Source: Myxococcales bacterium (GTDB lineage: Bacteria > Myxococcota > Polyangia > Polyangiales > Polyangiaceae). From it: a DNA stretch of 64,000 nt. The stretch's first letter is position 1; every line of letters starts with the position of its first letter. The notes under the pieces were generated by a model that did not search any database, was not told the DNA's origin, and worked only from the letters and a program-made list of their open reading frames with translations. Where the stretch lies: NCBI GenBank assembly GCA_003151595.1, contig PLXW01000052.1:83359-147358 (forward strand), written 5' to 3'. This document shows positions 7,359 through 15,912 of the stretch, one piece after another. The position numbers were made by a program, and so were the translations under genes.

Positions 7359-10109
7359 TCACGCTCCGCACGCGAGGGCGCGCGCACGAACCGCGGCCTC
7401 GCGCGCGGTACGCGAGCGCCCCACGACGGCCCCCCAGCGGTGGAGCACGACGCCGTACGCGGCGCAGGCCCCTTCCCTGTCCCCCTTCGCCTCGCGGGCC
7501 TCGCCGAGAAAGAGCTGCGCGCGCGTCGCCGCGATCGGGAAATCGATCGCCACGCACGACGCCGCCGCGCGCTCGAGCGCCGGGAGGGCGGAGGCGGCGT
7601 CGCCCGCGAGGAGAAGCGTTCGCCCGATGTCTCCGTCCGCGAACGTGAGGGGCCGGAAGACCGGGAGCGGCTGATAGGCGGCGAGGGCGCCGAGCGCGCT
7701 CTTCGCTTCCTCGGCGCTCTCCGCCGTCTTCGCGAAGCCGTGAATCCAGAGGTAGTGGCGATACACAGGGGCGAGGCCGCTCCACTCGCCGAGCCACGCG
7801 GTGCGCAGGGGCCCCAGCGCTGCGGTTACGTTCTGCCTGTCGCCGGAGCGCGCCAGCGCCGCGTTCATCTCCGGCGTCGCGTCCTTTGCCAGCGCGAAGT
7901 CCTCCTCGCGCGGGTCGGCGACGTACGCCTCGCGTCGCTTCATGAAATCGCTCGCCACCTTCGCCGCCTGGGGCTCGCGGTCCGTCTCCTCGTAGAGGCG
8001 CACGAGCACGAGCGCGGGCGTCGCGTGCGCGTCGAGCGACGGATCGTCGGCCGTCGCCCGTTCGAGATCGCGCGCGCGCGACTCCGCTTCGTCGAACCTC
8101 CCCACCAAGAGCGCGAGCGCGATGCGATCCGCCGTCTCCACGCTCGCGCGCGAAGTCGCCGGCGTACGCGCCCATCCTTGCGCCAGGGCCACCTCCACCG
8201 CGTCGATCGGCCGCCCGAGCGCGAAGAGCGCCCTCGCCAGCAGCGCGTATCCGCCCGCCGCGCTTCCATCCGTGGCGATCCAGCGCTTCGCCGTCGCCTC
8301 GACGTCCTCGCACTGCCGCTCCTCTTCGGCGATCCAGGCCTTCGCCTGCAAGCAGCTCGTCGCCCCCGGCGACTCGTCGAGGCACTGCTCGAGCGACGCT
8401 CGCGCCTGATCCATCTGCCCGAGGTAGGCCTGCGTCTCGCCCGTCGCCCACCGCGCGCGCGCGAACTTCGGGTCCACGTCGGTCGCGCGCTCGTAGACCT
8501 CCAGCGCCGCCTGCAGATCGCCTCGGTGCGCGCGGGCGTTGCCCAGCAAGTACAGGAAGTCGGCGTCCGTCGGCGCCACGGCGACGGCGCGCTCGAGGCG
8601 GCGTTCCCACTCCGCGAAGTCGGAGGACTGACGTTGCACGTAGGGCTCCATCGCGTCGAGCAGCCTTTGATCGTGCTCACCCAGCGACGCACGGAGCTGC
8701 GCTGCGCGCTGAAACGTGGCGCGAGCCTCCGCCGGCGCGGCGTCGAACGTCGCGATGCTGAGGCGCAGGAGCGCCGCCGCGAACGTCGGATCGATCGAGG
8801 TCGCGCGCTCGAAGCTCCTCCGCGCCGCGTCGAGCGAGGCGTCGCGCGTCGCTTGCATCCCGGCCTCGTACGCGGTGAGCGCTTCCGCGCTCGCGGACTT
8901 GGGAGGCGGGAGCGCCGTGATGGGAACGGGAACCGATACGGGAGCGGGCGCGCTGGCGACGGTCGGCGGTGCCGGCGGGCGCGCTCGGGGTGCACCGAAG
9001 AGCAGCGCAGCGAAGGCGACCGCCACGGCGGCACCGGCGACTAGCGTGGTCCGAGCGCGCCAGCGGCGCCGACCGTCGGTGAACGGCGTCATCGGCAGCG
9101 TGGAGTCGGCGTCGCGCGGCGGGTCCGACGCCGCCGGCGGCTGCGAGCCGAGAGACTCGGTCGCGAAGGGCTCGAGGCGCGCGACGATCTTCGCCATCGA
9201 CGCGAAGCGCATCGCCGGGTTCTTCGAGAGCGCGCGGAGAATCGTCTCCTCGACGCGCTTCGGGAGCTCGGGGACGATGTCGCGGAGGGGTGGCGGATCG
9301 CGCGAGAAAATCTCGGCGACGAGCTGAAAGGCGTCGCGCTTGACCTCGAACGGCAGGCGCCCGGTGATGACCTCGTACGCCGTCACGCCCCAGGCGTACT
9401 GGTCGGCGCGCGCGTCGATGGGATCGCCCCGCACCTGCTCGGGCGACATGTACACGGGCGTTCCCACGAGCGTCCCGCGCTGGGTGAGCGTCGCGACGTC
9501 GAACCCGGCGGACGGCACCGCGATCTGCTGCTCGCTCGGAGGGGCGATGCTCGTGGGCTGACCGAGCTGCGTCGGCGCGGTGGGGTCGATCTCGAATTTC
9601 ATCCGTCGCGCGATCCCGAAGTCGAGCACCTTCACGACGCCGTCGTCGCGCACCATCACGTTCTCCGGCTTCACGTCGCGATGAACGAGCCCGCGCGCGT
9701 GCGCCGCGTCGAGCGCCCGCGCCACCTCGACGAGCCAGCGCAACCTGCGTGCGATGGGAATCGAAGGTTGCTCGATCCAGGTGCGCAGCGAGCTGCCGGG
9801 CACGAGCTCCATCGCGATGTAGGCGACGCCGTCGACCTCGCCGACGTCGAAGATGGAGACGGCGTTCGGGTGATCGAACGCGGCCGCGGCGCGCGCCTCG
9901 CGGAGGAGCAGCGCGGACCCTGCGGAAGTGCCCGCGGGCCGACCGTTCTCGTCGGACGGGCTCCCCGAGGGGTCGGGGAGCAGGATCTTGAGCGCGACAT
10001 GCCGATCCAGGCGCGGATCGAAGGCCTGATAGACGCGGCCCATTCCGCCTTCGCCGAGGATCGCTTCGATCGAATACCGGCCGAACACGTCGCCGACGCG
10101 CAGATCCAT
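7359..10109 (-). CDS. Membrane Ser/Thr protein kinase with C-terminal TPR region
   Basis: This is a 916-residue protein from the ATG at 10109 (MDLRVGDVFGRYSIE, the usual opening of myxobacterial Pkn kinases). The kinase domain covers about residues 10-315: G-loop GEGGMG at 19-24, Lys41, HRDVKPEN with Asp145, DFG at 163-165 and SPE at 222-224. Between DFG and SPE there is an unusually long stretch of about 55 residues rich in Pro, Thr and Ser. A single membrane span follows at about 354-373, then a Pro/Ala linker and a run of TPR-like helical pairs to the end. The kinase should face the cytoplasm with the TPR part outside the inner membrane. The substrate is unknown. Confidence 0.9.
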   Translation of the reverse strand: MDLRVGDVFGRYSIEAILGEGGMGRVYQAFDPRLDRHVALKILLPDPSGSPSDENGRPAGTSAGSALLLREARAAAAFDHPNAVSIFDVGEVDGVAYIAMELVPGSSLRTWIEQPSIPIARRLRWLVEVARALDAAHARGLVHRDVKPENVMVRDDGVVKVLDFGIARRMKFEIDPTAPTQLGQPTSIAPPSEQQIAVPSAGFDVATLTQRGTLVGTPVYMSPEQVRGDPIDARADQYAWGVTAYEVITGRLPFEVKRDAFQLVAEIFSRDPPPLRDIVPELPKRVEETILRALSKNPAMRFASMAKIVARLEPFATESLGSQPPAASDPPRDADSTLPMTPFTDGRRRWRARTTLVAGAAVAVAFAALLFGAPRARPPAPPTVASAPAPVSVPVPITALPPPKSASAEALTAYEAGMQATRDASLDAARRSFERATSIDPTFAAALLRLSIATFDAAPAEARATFQRAAQLRASLGEHDQRLLDAMEPYVQRQSSDFAEWERRLERAVAVAPTDADFLYLLGNARAHRGDLQAALEVYERATDVDPKFARARWATGETQAYLGQMDQARASLEQCLDESPGATSCLQAKAWIAEEERQCEDVEATAKRWIATDGSAAGGYALLARALFALGRPIDAVEVALAQGWARTPATSRASVETADRIALALLVGRFDEAESRARDLERATADDPSLDAHATPALVLVRLYEETDREPQAAKVASDFMKRREAYVADPREEDFALAKDATPEMNAALARSGDRQNVTAALGPLRTAWLGEWSGLAPVYRHYLWIHGFAKTAESAEEAKSALGALAAYQPLPVFRPLTFADGDIGRTLLLAGDAASALPALERAAASCVAIDFPIAATRAQLFLGEAREAKGDREGACAAYGVVLHRWGAVVGRSRTAREAAVRARALACGA

Positions 10110-10283
10110 CTCGCCGGAGCATAGCAGCCCTTCCGTCGCGCCTTCGCCTCGCCGCTCGTCACGGTCGGGACATCCATGCGCCGGTCGACCGTTCAGGTCG
10201 ACGTCGCCAAGCAAGCCTCGCGCACGCACGGAATCGCCGCCCACGTCGCGCTGGACCTGTTCATGCAGTGTGAGGCACCCGCC

Positions 10284-10457
10284 ATGTCCTTCGGAATCTA
10301 CATCGGCGGCATCGTGCTCGTGGTCGCCGGGCTCGTCTATGCGGCCGCCATCGTCCACATGCCCGTTCACTGGATCGTCGTCGGGGCGCTCGTACTGCTC
10401 GGAAGCGGGGTCCTCGCGGCGGTCAAGGCTACCCGCCAGAGGGATGCGGCGGGCTAG
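10284..10457 (+). CDS. Small two-helix membrane protein
   Basis: The ATG at 10284 gives 57 residues: MSFGIYIGGIVLVVAGLVYA is a first hydrophobic helix, then AIVHMPVHW, then a second helix (IVVGALVLLGSGVLAAV) and a charged tail KATRQRD. This layout matches a small conserved inner-membrane family seen in Proteobacteria and Bacteroidota with no known role. A longer frame from 10176 is less likely because its extra residues show no conservation pattern. It is divergent from the kinase gene and followed 65 bases later by the oxidoreductase gene. Confidence 0.65.
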   Translation: MSFGIYIGGIVLVVAGLVYAAAIVHMPVHWIVVGALVLLGSGVLAAVKATRQRDAAG

Positions 10458-10522
10458 ACTGCCTGAAAGGGTGAGCGATGCACCATCGACGCCGCATCGC
10501 GTCAGTCCTATGAGTCTCTTCC

Positions 10523-12088
10523 ATGGACCCCCACGACCACTACGACGCCATCGTGATCGGCTCCGGCTTCGGCGGCAGCGTCTCGGCGCTCCGGCTCACC
10601 GAGAAGGGCTACCGCGTCCTCGTCCTCGAGAAGGGGCGCCGCTTCGCGCCCGGTGACTTCCCGAAGACCAACTGGGACCTGCGCCGCTGGATGTGGATGC
10701 CCGAGCTGGGGATGAAGGGGATCTTCCAGATGTCCTTCTTCGAGCACGTCACCATCCTGCACGGCGTGGGGGTCGGCGGCGGCTCGCTCGTCTACGCGAA
10801 CACCCTGCCGACGCCGAAGGACGACTTCTTTCGCGCGCCGTCGTGGGCGGGTCTCGCGGACTGGCAGAAGGAGCTGGAGCCCCACTACGCGACCGCTCGA
10901 CGCATGCTCGGCGCCACGCCGAATCCGACCGTCACGCACGGCGATCGCGTGCTCAAGGAGATCGCGCGCGAGATGGGGCGGGAGGAGCACTTTCACCCGA
11001 CGGAGGTCGCGGTCTACTTCGGCAAGCCCGGGGAGACGGTGAAGGACCCGTTCTTCGGCGGCGAAGGGCCGGACCGCGTCGGGTGCACCTTCTGCGGCGG
11101 GTGCATGACCGGCTGCCGCGTCGGCGCGAAGAACACGCTCGACCGGAACTACCTGTACCTCGCCGAGCGGCGCGGCGCCCGGGTGCTGGCCGAGACCGAG
11201 GTCGTCGCCGTGCGGCCGCGAGGCGCGGGCGGCTACGCGATCGAGACCGCAGCGGGGGGCGCGTTCACGGCGGACAAGGTCGTCTTCGCAGGCGGCGTGA
11301 TGGGGACGATCCCGCTCCTCCTCAAGATGCGCGAGGACCCGGCGGGGCTGCCGAACCTCTCGCCGCAGGTCGGCCGCTTCGTCCGGACCAACAGCGAGGC
11401 GCTCATCGGCGTCATCTCGCCCGACTCGGACGACCTGGCCGAAGGGATCGCCATCACGTCGATCCTCCACACCGACGACCACAGCCACATCGAGCCGTGC
11501 CGCTACGGTCCGGGCTCGGGCTTCTTCCGCACGCTCACGCTCCCGCAGTCCTCGGCACCGACGACGTTCGGGCGAATCGCCGGCGCCGTACGGGGGCTCC
11601 TCCGCCATCCGATCCTCTGGGCGCGCGCGCTCACCGTGAGCGACTACTCGAGCCACAGCCAGGTCCTCCTCTACATGCGGACCCTCGAGGGGACGCTGTC
11701 GCTCGAGCTGGGCAAGAGCGTATGGACCGGGCTTCGTCGCGGCCTCGTGACCAAGCTCGACGACCCGACGAAGGCCCCCAGCGCGTTCATGGAGGAGGCG
11801 ACGGATCTGGCGCGCCGGTTCGCCGAGAAGGTGAAAGGGGTGACCGTGACCCTCCTCACCGAGACGCTCCTCGGCGTTCCGTCGACCGCGCACATCCTCG
11901 GGGGGGCGTGCATCGGCAAGGACGCCGCGGACGGCGTGATCGACGCGCGCCACCGGGTCTTCGGGTACGACGGGCTCTACGTCGTCGACGGCGCCGCCGT
12001 CTCCGCGAACCCCGGGGTCAACCCGTCGCTCACGATCACCGCGATGGCCGAGCGGGCCATGAGCTTCGTGCCGGCGAAGCCGGCGTGA
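10523..12088 (+). CDS. GMC-family FAD oxidoreductase (cholesterol-oxidase-like)
   Basis: This 521-residue protein starts with the FAD-binding Rossmann motif GSGFGG at residues 13-18 and ends with the GMC C-terminal signature (LYVVDGAAVSANPGVNPSLT). HGVGVGGGSLVYANTL is the flavin-contact loop typical of the ChoD/cholesterol-oxidase branch. Four cysteines at 188, 191, 194 and 198 (CTFCGGCMTGC) are spaced like a ferredoxin 4Fe-4S ligand set; this cluster is common in this branch but its metal content is not something I can show. It is a cytoplasmic flavoprotein acting on an alcohol, possibly a sterol. The next gene starts ten bases after its stop, so the two form an operon. Confidence 0.85.
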   Translation: MDPHDHYDAIVIGSGFGGSVSALRLTEKGYRVLVLEKGRRFAPGDFPKTNWDLRRWMWMPELGMKGIFQMSFFEHVTILHGVGVGGGSLVYANTLPTPKDDFFRAPSWAGLADWQKELEPHYATARRMLGATPNPTVTHGDRVLKEIAREMGREEHFHPTEVAVYFGKPGETVKDPFFGGEGPDRVGCTFCGGCMTGCRVGAKNTLDRNYLYLAERRGARVLAETEVVAVRPRGAGGYAIETAAGGAFTADKVVFAGGVMGTIPLLLKMREDPAGLPNLSPQVGRFVRTNSEALIGVISPDSDDLAEGIAITSILHTDDHSHIEPCRYGPGSGFFRTLTLPQSSAPTTFGRIAGAVRGLLRHPILWARALTVSDYSSHSQVLLYMRTLEGTLSLELGKSVWTGLRRGLVTKLDDPTKAPSAFMEEATDLARRFAEKVKGVTVTLLTETLLGVPSTAHILGGACIGKDAADGVIDARHRVFGYDGLYVVDGAAVSANPGVNPSLTITAMAERAMSFVPAKPA

Positions 12089-12098
12089 ACCACGGGTC

Positions 12099-13004
12099 AT
12101 GAAGATCTCCGTCCCTCTCCGCGACGGCGCGAAGCTCCATGTCCGCGTCCACGGACGCGGGCGTCCCGTGGTCCTGTTGCACGGGTACGGCTCTCAGGGG
12201 GCCCACTGGCTCGCCAACGTCCTGCCGCTCACGCATCGCTACCGCTTCATCCTCCCGGACCAGCGCGGCTTCGGCGCCTCGCACGACGTCGCGTTCCGTG
12301 ACGCCGACGTCTTTGCCACCATGGCCCGCGACGTGGAGGACGTCCTCGACCACCTCGGTATCGATCGCGTCATCCTGGGAGGCGTCTCGATGGGGGCGTA
12401 CGTCGGGCTCAAGCTGAACACGCTCGGCAAGTTCGATCGGATGACCAAGTACCTGCACATCGACCAGTCGCCGCAGGTGAGAAACGATGCTTCGTGGCGC
12501 CACGGACTCTTCGGGGAGGATCAGGCGCGGATCTTCGATCGGTTCCGCCGTCTCCTCTCTTCGGTCGACGAGGCCGGCGCGCACCTCGACTACTGGCGCC
12601 TCCCGACCGCGCTCCGCGCCGAGCTCCGCGAGATCGCGGCCCTCTTCTTTTGCTACGCCTTCGAGGGGCGTCGCCAGCAGGCGTTCGTCCGGCGGGTCAT
12701 GCGCCTGGAGCGCCTGTCCACGCGCGCGATCATGCCCGTTCGCCGCTGGTCGACCTACCTGGAGATCATGCGGTCGTACATGGATCAGGATCACGACGCG
12801 CGGCCGGCGCTGGAGGCGATCCGGATCCCCGTGACGCTGATGGTCGGGATGCGCTCGCGGATGTATCCCCCCGCAGGGCAGCTGAGCATGGGGGACGCGA
12901 TCCGCCACGCGCGCGTGGTCCGCTTCGAACGCTCCGGACACGTGCCGATGCTGGATGAACCGCTGAGGTTCCAGCGCGCGTTCGCGGAGTTTCTCGCGCG
13001 CTGA
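12099..13004 (+). CDS. Alpha/beta-hydrolase
   Basis: This 301-residue single-domain hydrolase carries the oxyanion segment VVLLHGYGSQGAHW, the nucleophile elbow GVSMG with Ser97, and the catalytic His in SGHVPMLDEP near residue 280. DQRGFGASHD matches the second conserved loop of the family. No signal peptide is visible, so it acts in the cytoplasm. It is co-transcribed with the GMC oxidoreductase, which suggests that it hydrolyses an ester or lactone in the same pathway. The substrate is unknown. A GC-rich spacer and then a tandem array follow it. Confidence 0.85.
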   Translation: MKISVPLRDGAKLHVRVHGRGRPVVLLHGYGSQGAHWLANVLPLTHRYRFILPDQRGFGASHDVAFRDADVFATMARDVEDVLDHLGIDRVILGGVSMGAYVGLKLNTLGKFDRMTKYLHIDQSPQVRNDASWRHGLFGEDQARIFDRFRRLLSSVDEAGAHLDYWRLPTALRAELREIAALFFCYAFEGRRQQAFVRRVMRLERLSTRAIMPVRRWSTYLEIMRSYMDQDHDARPALEAIRIPVTLMVGMRSRMYPPAGQLSMGDAIRHARVVRFERSGHVPMLDEPLRFQRAFAEFLAR

Positions 13005-13154
13005 CGGAGGGGGGCCGCACCCGCGTCACGGCGCGAAGCGGAAGGTCGCGAGCGGTGGACGGGAGGGCTCCTATCGCCTCGCGAAGCGCCTCGAGGCGTG
13101 CGCCGGCCGGGACTCGCGCGCTCGGGCTCCGAGCTTTGCTCGGTGCTCGCTCGA

Positions 13155-13448
13155 CCCACTAATTCTCACGCACCACCCACGAAATCTAACGCACTGCGCC
13201 CTAATTCTCTCGTGCCACCCACTAAATCTGACGCACCACCCACTACGCTAGTCGCTCGACCCACTAATTCTCGCGTACCACCCACTAACTTTCACGTACT
13301 ACCCACTAAATCTCGCGTACCACCCACTACGCTAGTCGCTCGACCCACTAATTCTCGCGTACCACCCACTACGCTAGTCGCTCGACCCACTAAATCTCGC
13401 GTACCACCCACTACGCTAGTCGCTCGACCCACTAAATCTCGCGTCCCT
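13155..13448. repeat. Tandem array of fourteen 21-bp units
   Basis: Fourteen contiguous 21-bp units run without spacers. Units begin CCCACTAA or CCCACTAC. Two types alternate: type A ends TCGCGTACCA and type B ends GTCGCTCGA. In the right half they form a regular 42-bp A-B dimer; the left units are more diverged. The array is clearly poorer in GC than its surroundings. It lies 113 bp upstream of a rearranged pseudogene. Both strands stay open through it because 21 is a multiple of three, but no start or protein context supports translation. Confidence 0.9.
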
Positions 13449-13561
13449 CGTCTCGGCCCGTCGCCCGAGAGCAAGCGGCCCGCGTTCCACTCGCCCGGCG
13501 CCTCGTCACACGCGATCGCACGCTTGCGGCACCGCCGCGGTCGTGGCACTCCCGCGCGCCG

Positions 13562-14474
13562 ATGTCGCCGCGCCTTCCGACCGAGTCGCTCTTCTCGATC
13601 CGCCTCGACACGTGGCGCGCACTCTTCGCGGCGCGCGGCTACCCGCCTCCCCTCAGCGCGACGACCTTCGGCGGCGCCTCGCTCGCCACCGTCGCCGACG
13701 CCCTCGCGCGCCCCGATCTCCCCCTCCCCCTTTGCCGCATCTTCTCACTGTGTCCGAGCCGGAGCTCGCGCCCTTGATGCACGACTTCCTCGATCGCGCG
13801 CAGATCACCCATCCAGCGGCGCGCGTGCGCGACTTCTTCTCGTTCCAACCGTGGATCGATACCGCCGCGGTGTGGATCGCGAGTGAAGGCGCGGCCGGCT
13901 TCGCCGATCTCGTCGCGCGCGGGCTGAGCGCGTAGACGACGAGGTCCCTCGCGCGCACGACGAACGGCGCGATCGTGAGGTCCGGACTCCACGCGAGGAA
14001 CGTGTCGCCGCGAAGCGGGTAGGCGGTGGCCGTGCGCCCGGCGTGCGGGTGAGCAGGGGGCGCGACGGTTCGGTTCGCGGGATCGGCGACGAGCAGCGCG
14101 CGCTCGGCGTCGAGAAGCGCGTCGAGACCACGCTCTACGCGCCGCCGGACGCGCGCATCGTTCTCCATCGCGCGACGAAGCGCATCTGGATCGACGGCGT
14201 TCACTGCGCCGCGCTCACCGATACGCACTTCCGTCTCCTCGAGATCTTGATCACGCAGAGCGGGCAGCCCGTCTTCACGAAGGACATTGCGGCGCACGTC
14301 GCACGCGGCAAACAGCACGACGACACGACGCGAAAGGCGATCGAGTCGTTCGTCGCCGGCGTCGAGAAGACGTTCAAGGCGATGAAGAAGAAACCGCCGA
14401 AGGATCTGCACGCGCTCATCGCGAAGCCGAGTCGTTCGCACTACGCGATCGACGTGAGAAGCTTCATCGACTGA
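13562..14474 (+). pseudogene. Rearranged remnant of the 702-residue winged-helix protein gene
   Basis: The remnant starts like the intact gene at 48586 (MSPRLPTESLFSIRL) and follows it for 59 codons to about 13738. It then jumps over about 900 bp to LLTVSEPELAPLMHDF with a change of frame and continues to about 13925. The next block, 13926-14097, is present but inverted. After a further loss of about 300 bp, the C-terminal region from 14098 (VETTLYAPPDARIV to SFID at 14474) is intact in sequence. That part could be translated alone from a GTG at 14043 as a 143-residue winged-helix-like fragment; whether it is made is unknown. Confidence 0.85.
13926..14097 (-). other. Inverted internal block within the pseudogene
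   Basis: The reverse complement of this block matches the intact gene at about 49846-50016: it reads LLVADPANRTVAPPAHPH, then AGRTATAYPLRGDTFLAWS, then FVVRARDLVVYAL. Its two ends carry AGCGCG-type short repeats, which could have served for the inversion. Confidence 0.8.
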
Positions 14475-14584
14475 GCGTCACGTCGCTTTTTCTCTCGAAG
14501 AAGCGTCGAAAAGCAGGCCCGAAAAGGCGCGCGGCTTCGCGCACTTGGAGCCTTCCCGGACGTGGACCCGGACGTGAAACGTCC

Positions 14585-14598
14585 GAAAACGCGTTTTC
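14585..14598. promoter_or_regulatory. Conserved 14-bp palindrome in leader (left copy)
   Basis: GAAAACGCGTTTTC is a perfect palindrome between the pseudogene and the next start codon. It is repeated exactly in the right copy at 50805-50818 and is bordered there by the same CGTCCG and GTCCGGAAC words. It could be a regulator-binding site or an RNA hairpin; the retention in both copies is the evidence. Confidence 0.55.
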
Positions 14599-14691
14599 GC
14601 GTCCGAGTCGCGTCCGGAACAACCGGGTCGATGATCGGCATTCTTTCGTGACTGGGAAAAACGAAACCCCAGCCACCAAGGAGAGAACGCC

Positions 14692-14793
14692 ATGAACTCT
14701 GTCGCCCATGTCGCGCACGTCGACTTGGACACTGTCACCGTTTTTCCAACGTTCACAATTCACGTTCACAATTCAACTATCCAGAGACCATGA
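14692..14793 (+). pseudogene. Remnant of the sigma-region-2-like gene
   Basis: A strong AAGGAG site eight bases upstream and the first codons (MNSVAHVAHV) match the intact gene at 50912 (MNPIAHVTHA). About 360 bp of the body are gone. The residual 33-codon frame ends in a TGA that overlaps the next start codon as ATGA, so it could still act as a short coupling leader peptide. Confidence 0.7.
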
Positions 14794-15638
14794 CGACTCG
14801 CAAGAAGACAACCAACGCATCTACGTCCACCGAAGCTCACGACCATGTTTCGAACACCGAGGAGATCACCATGACCACGCAATCCAAGTCGAAGACCACG
14901 CACGCTCACGTTCACGCCCACACCGCGGCCGTCGCCGCGTCGAACACGACGGAGGCCGACACGGCGGTAGCCGCGGCGACCCCGGTCGTCTTCATCAAGC
15001 CGCCCCCTGCGGACGCCAATATTCCGGTGCCGCCGGAGGGGGTCACGAACGCCAACGGCGTTTACTACCGTGCGGCCTTGCCCAAGCAGTTGGAGCTGGC
15101 AGCGATGCCCGACGTGCTCGAGGAGCTCGCGCGCTTCTCGGACTACACGGGCGTCTTCGGAAAGACGGCGCCGCCACTGGCGTACGTCACGCAGACGTTC
15201 ACCGCCGCCAGCGAATGGTCGGCGATGCGCGTGAAGACGCAGGCCTGGGACAAGTTCTCAGGCACCCAGGAGGGAGCCGCGTGGACCGACGCGCGGCAGA
15301 TCATGCTGGCCATGGGGCCGGCGCTGGCGCTGGCGGCGAAGACGGACGCGACGATCGCAAGGCAGTTCCCTGCGCTGATCCGGCTGTTCGGGGCGAAGAG
15401 CGTGATCGCGAAACGGGGGGTCGCAACGCGAAAGCGGAAGAAGGGGAAGGCGGCGGAGGCCGCGAAGGCGACGGCGGCGCAAGACGCGACGCCGATCGCG
15501 GCGGCCGCGGGGGTTGCGGCGCCGGTGGTGACGGAGGAGACGGCGGCGGTGTCGCCGGGATCGCCGGTCGTGGTGGCCGCTGGGGCCGCGCCGGCGGTGG
15601 TGAATGGATCGGGGAACGGGATCTCGCACCTGTCGTAG
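14790..15638 (+). CDS. Conserved protein with His-rich N-terminus, left paralogue
   Basis: This 282-residue protein of unknown function is a paralogue of the product at 51372. The N-terminal 60 residues are Thr/Lys/His-rich with a HAHVHAH metal-ligand-like run. A conserved core begins VVFIKPPPADANIPVPPEGV and continues as a helical domain (LEELARFSDYTGVFGKTAPPLAY) to IARQFPALIRLFGAKSVIAKR. A Lys/Arg patch and an Ala/Val/Pro-rich low-complexity tail ending SHLS follow. A second in-frame ATG at 14871 has a better ribosome site (GAGGAG), but differences between the paralogues upstream of it are largely synonymous, which favours the longer start. The core resembles uncharacterised myxobacterial proteins I have seen; I assign no function. 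Confidence 0.75.
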   Translation: MTTRKKTTNASTSTEAHDHVSNTEEITMTTQSKSKTTHAHVHAHTAAVAASNTTEADTAVAAATPVVFIKPPPADANIPVPPEGVTNANGVYYRAALPKQLELAAMPDVLEELARFSDYTGVFGKTAPPLAYVTQTFTAASEWSAMRVKTQAWDKFSGTQEGAAWTDARQIMLAMGPALALAAKTDATIARQFPALIRLFGAKSVIAKRGVATRKRKKGKAAEAAKATAAQDATPIAAAAGVAAPVVTEETAAVSPGSPVVVAAGAAPAVVNGSGNGISHLS

Positions 15639-15703
15639 TTGGATAGGGGCGGGTTGGGAGAGGGGGCTCATCGAGGGCCCCGTGTGAAGTCGTGAAAAGA
15701 GAG

Positions 15704-15740
15704 AGCCCCCGATTCTCGAGAGAGGGTCGGGGGCTTTCTT
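15704..15740 (+). terminator. Rho-independent terminator (left copy)
   Basis: A stem of AGCCCCCGA and TCGGGGGCT with a 14-base loop is followed by TTCTT. The same structure closes the right copy at 52302-52338. Confidence 0.8.
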
Positions 15741-15912
15741 GTCGACGTCGGAGCGCCGGGAGGCGGGGACCGAAAACGGAACGGGGATCGACGCTTCCTA
15801 CGTTGACGGTGTATCTCGGCGCACGGAGCGAGCCGTCATCGCGAGGCCGCGACGTGCGCCGATGATGAGCGCGAGCGCGCACCGTTCGCGATCCGACGCA
15901 CCTTGCGCGGAA

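Larger units (their letters stand above)
13521..15740. repeat. Left copy of a segmental duplication (degraded)
   Basis: From about 13521 the sequence parallels 48541-52338 in the same orientation: the upstream flank, parts of the 702-residue gene, the leader, the start of the sigma-like gene, the His-rich gene and the terminator. This copy is about 2.2 kb against 3.8 kb because of three deletions; it also holds one inverted block. Synonymous differences in the last gene show that the copies are not recent. Confidence 0.85.

Noticed and set aside
13155..13448. CRISPR array
   Set aside because: Units are contiguous with no unique spacers and no cas genes are near.
13098..13886. 262-codon frame with a 7-residue repeat (PTNSRVP, PTTLVAR)
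   Set aside because: The 21-bp period keeps frames open on both strands, there is no credible ribosome site, and the frame does not join the pseudogene that follows.
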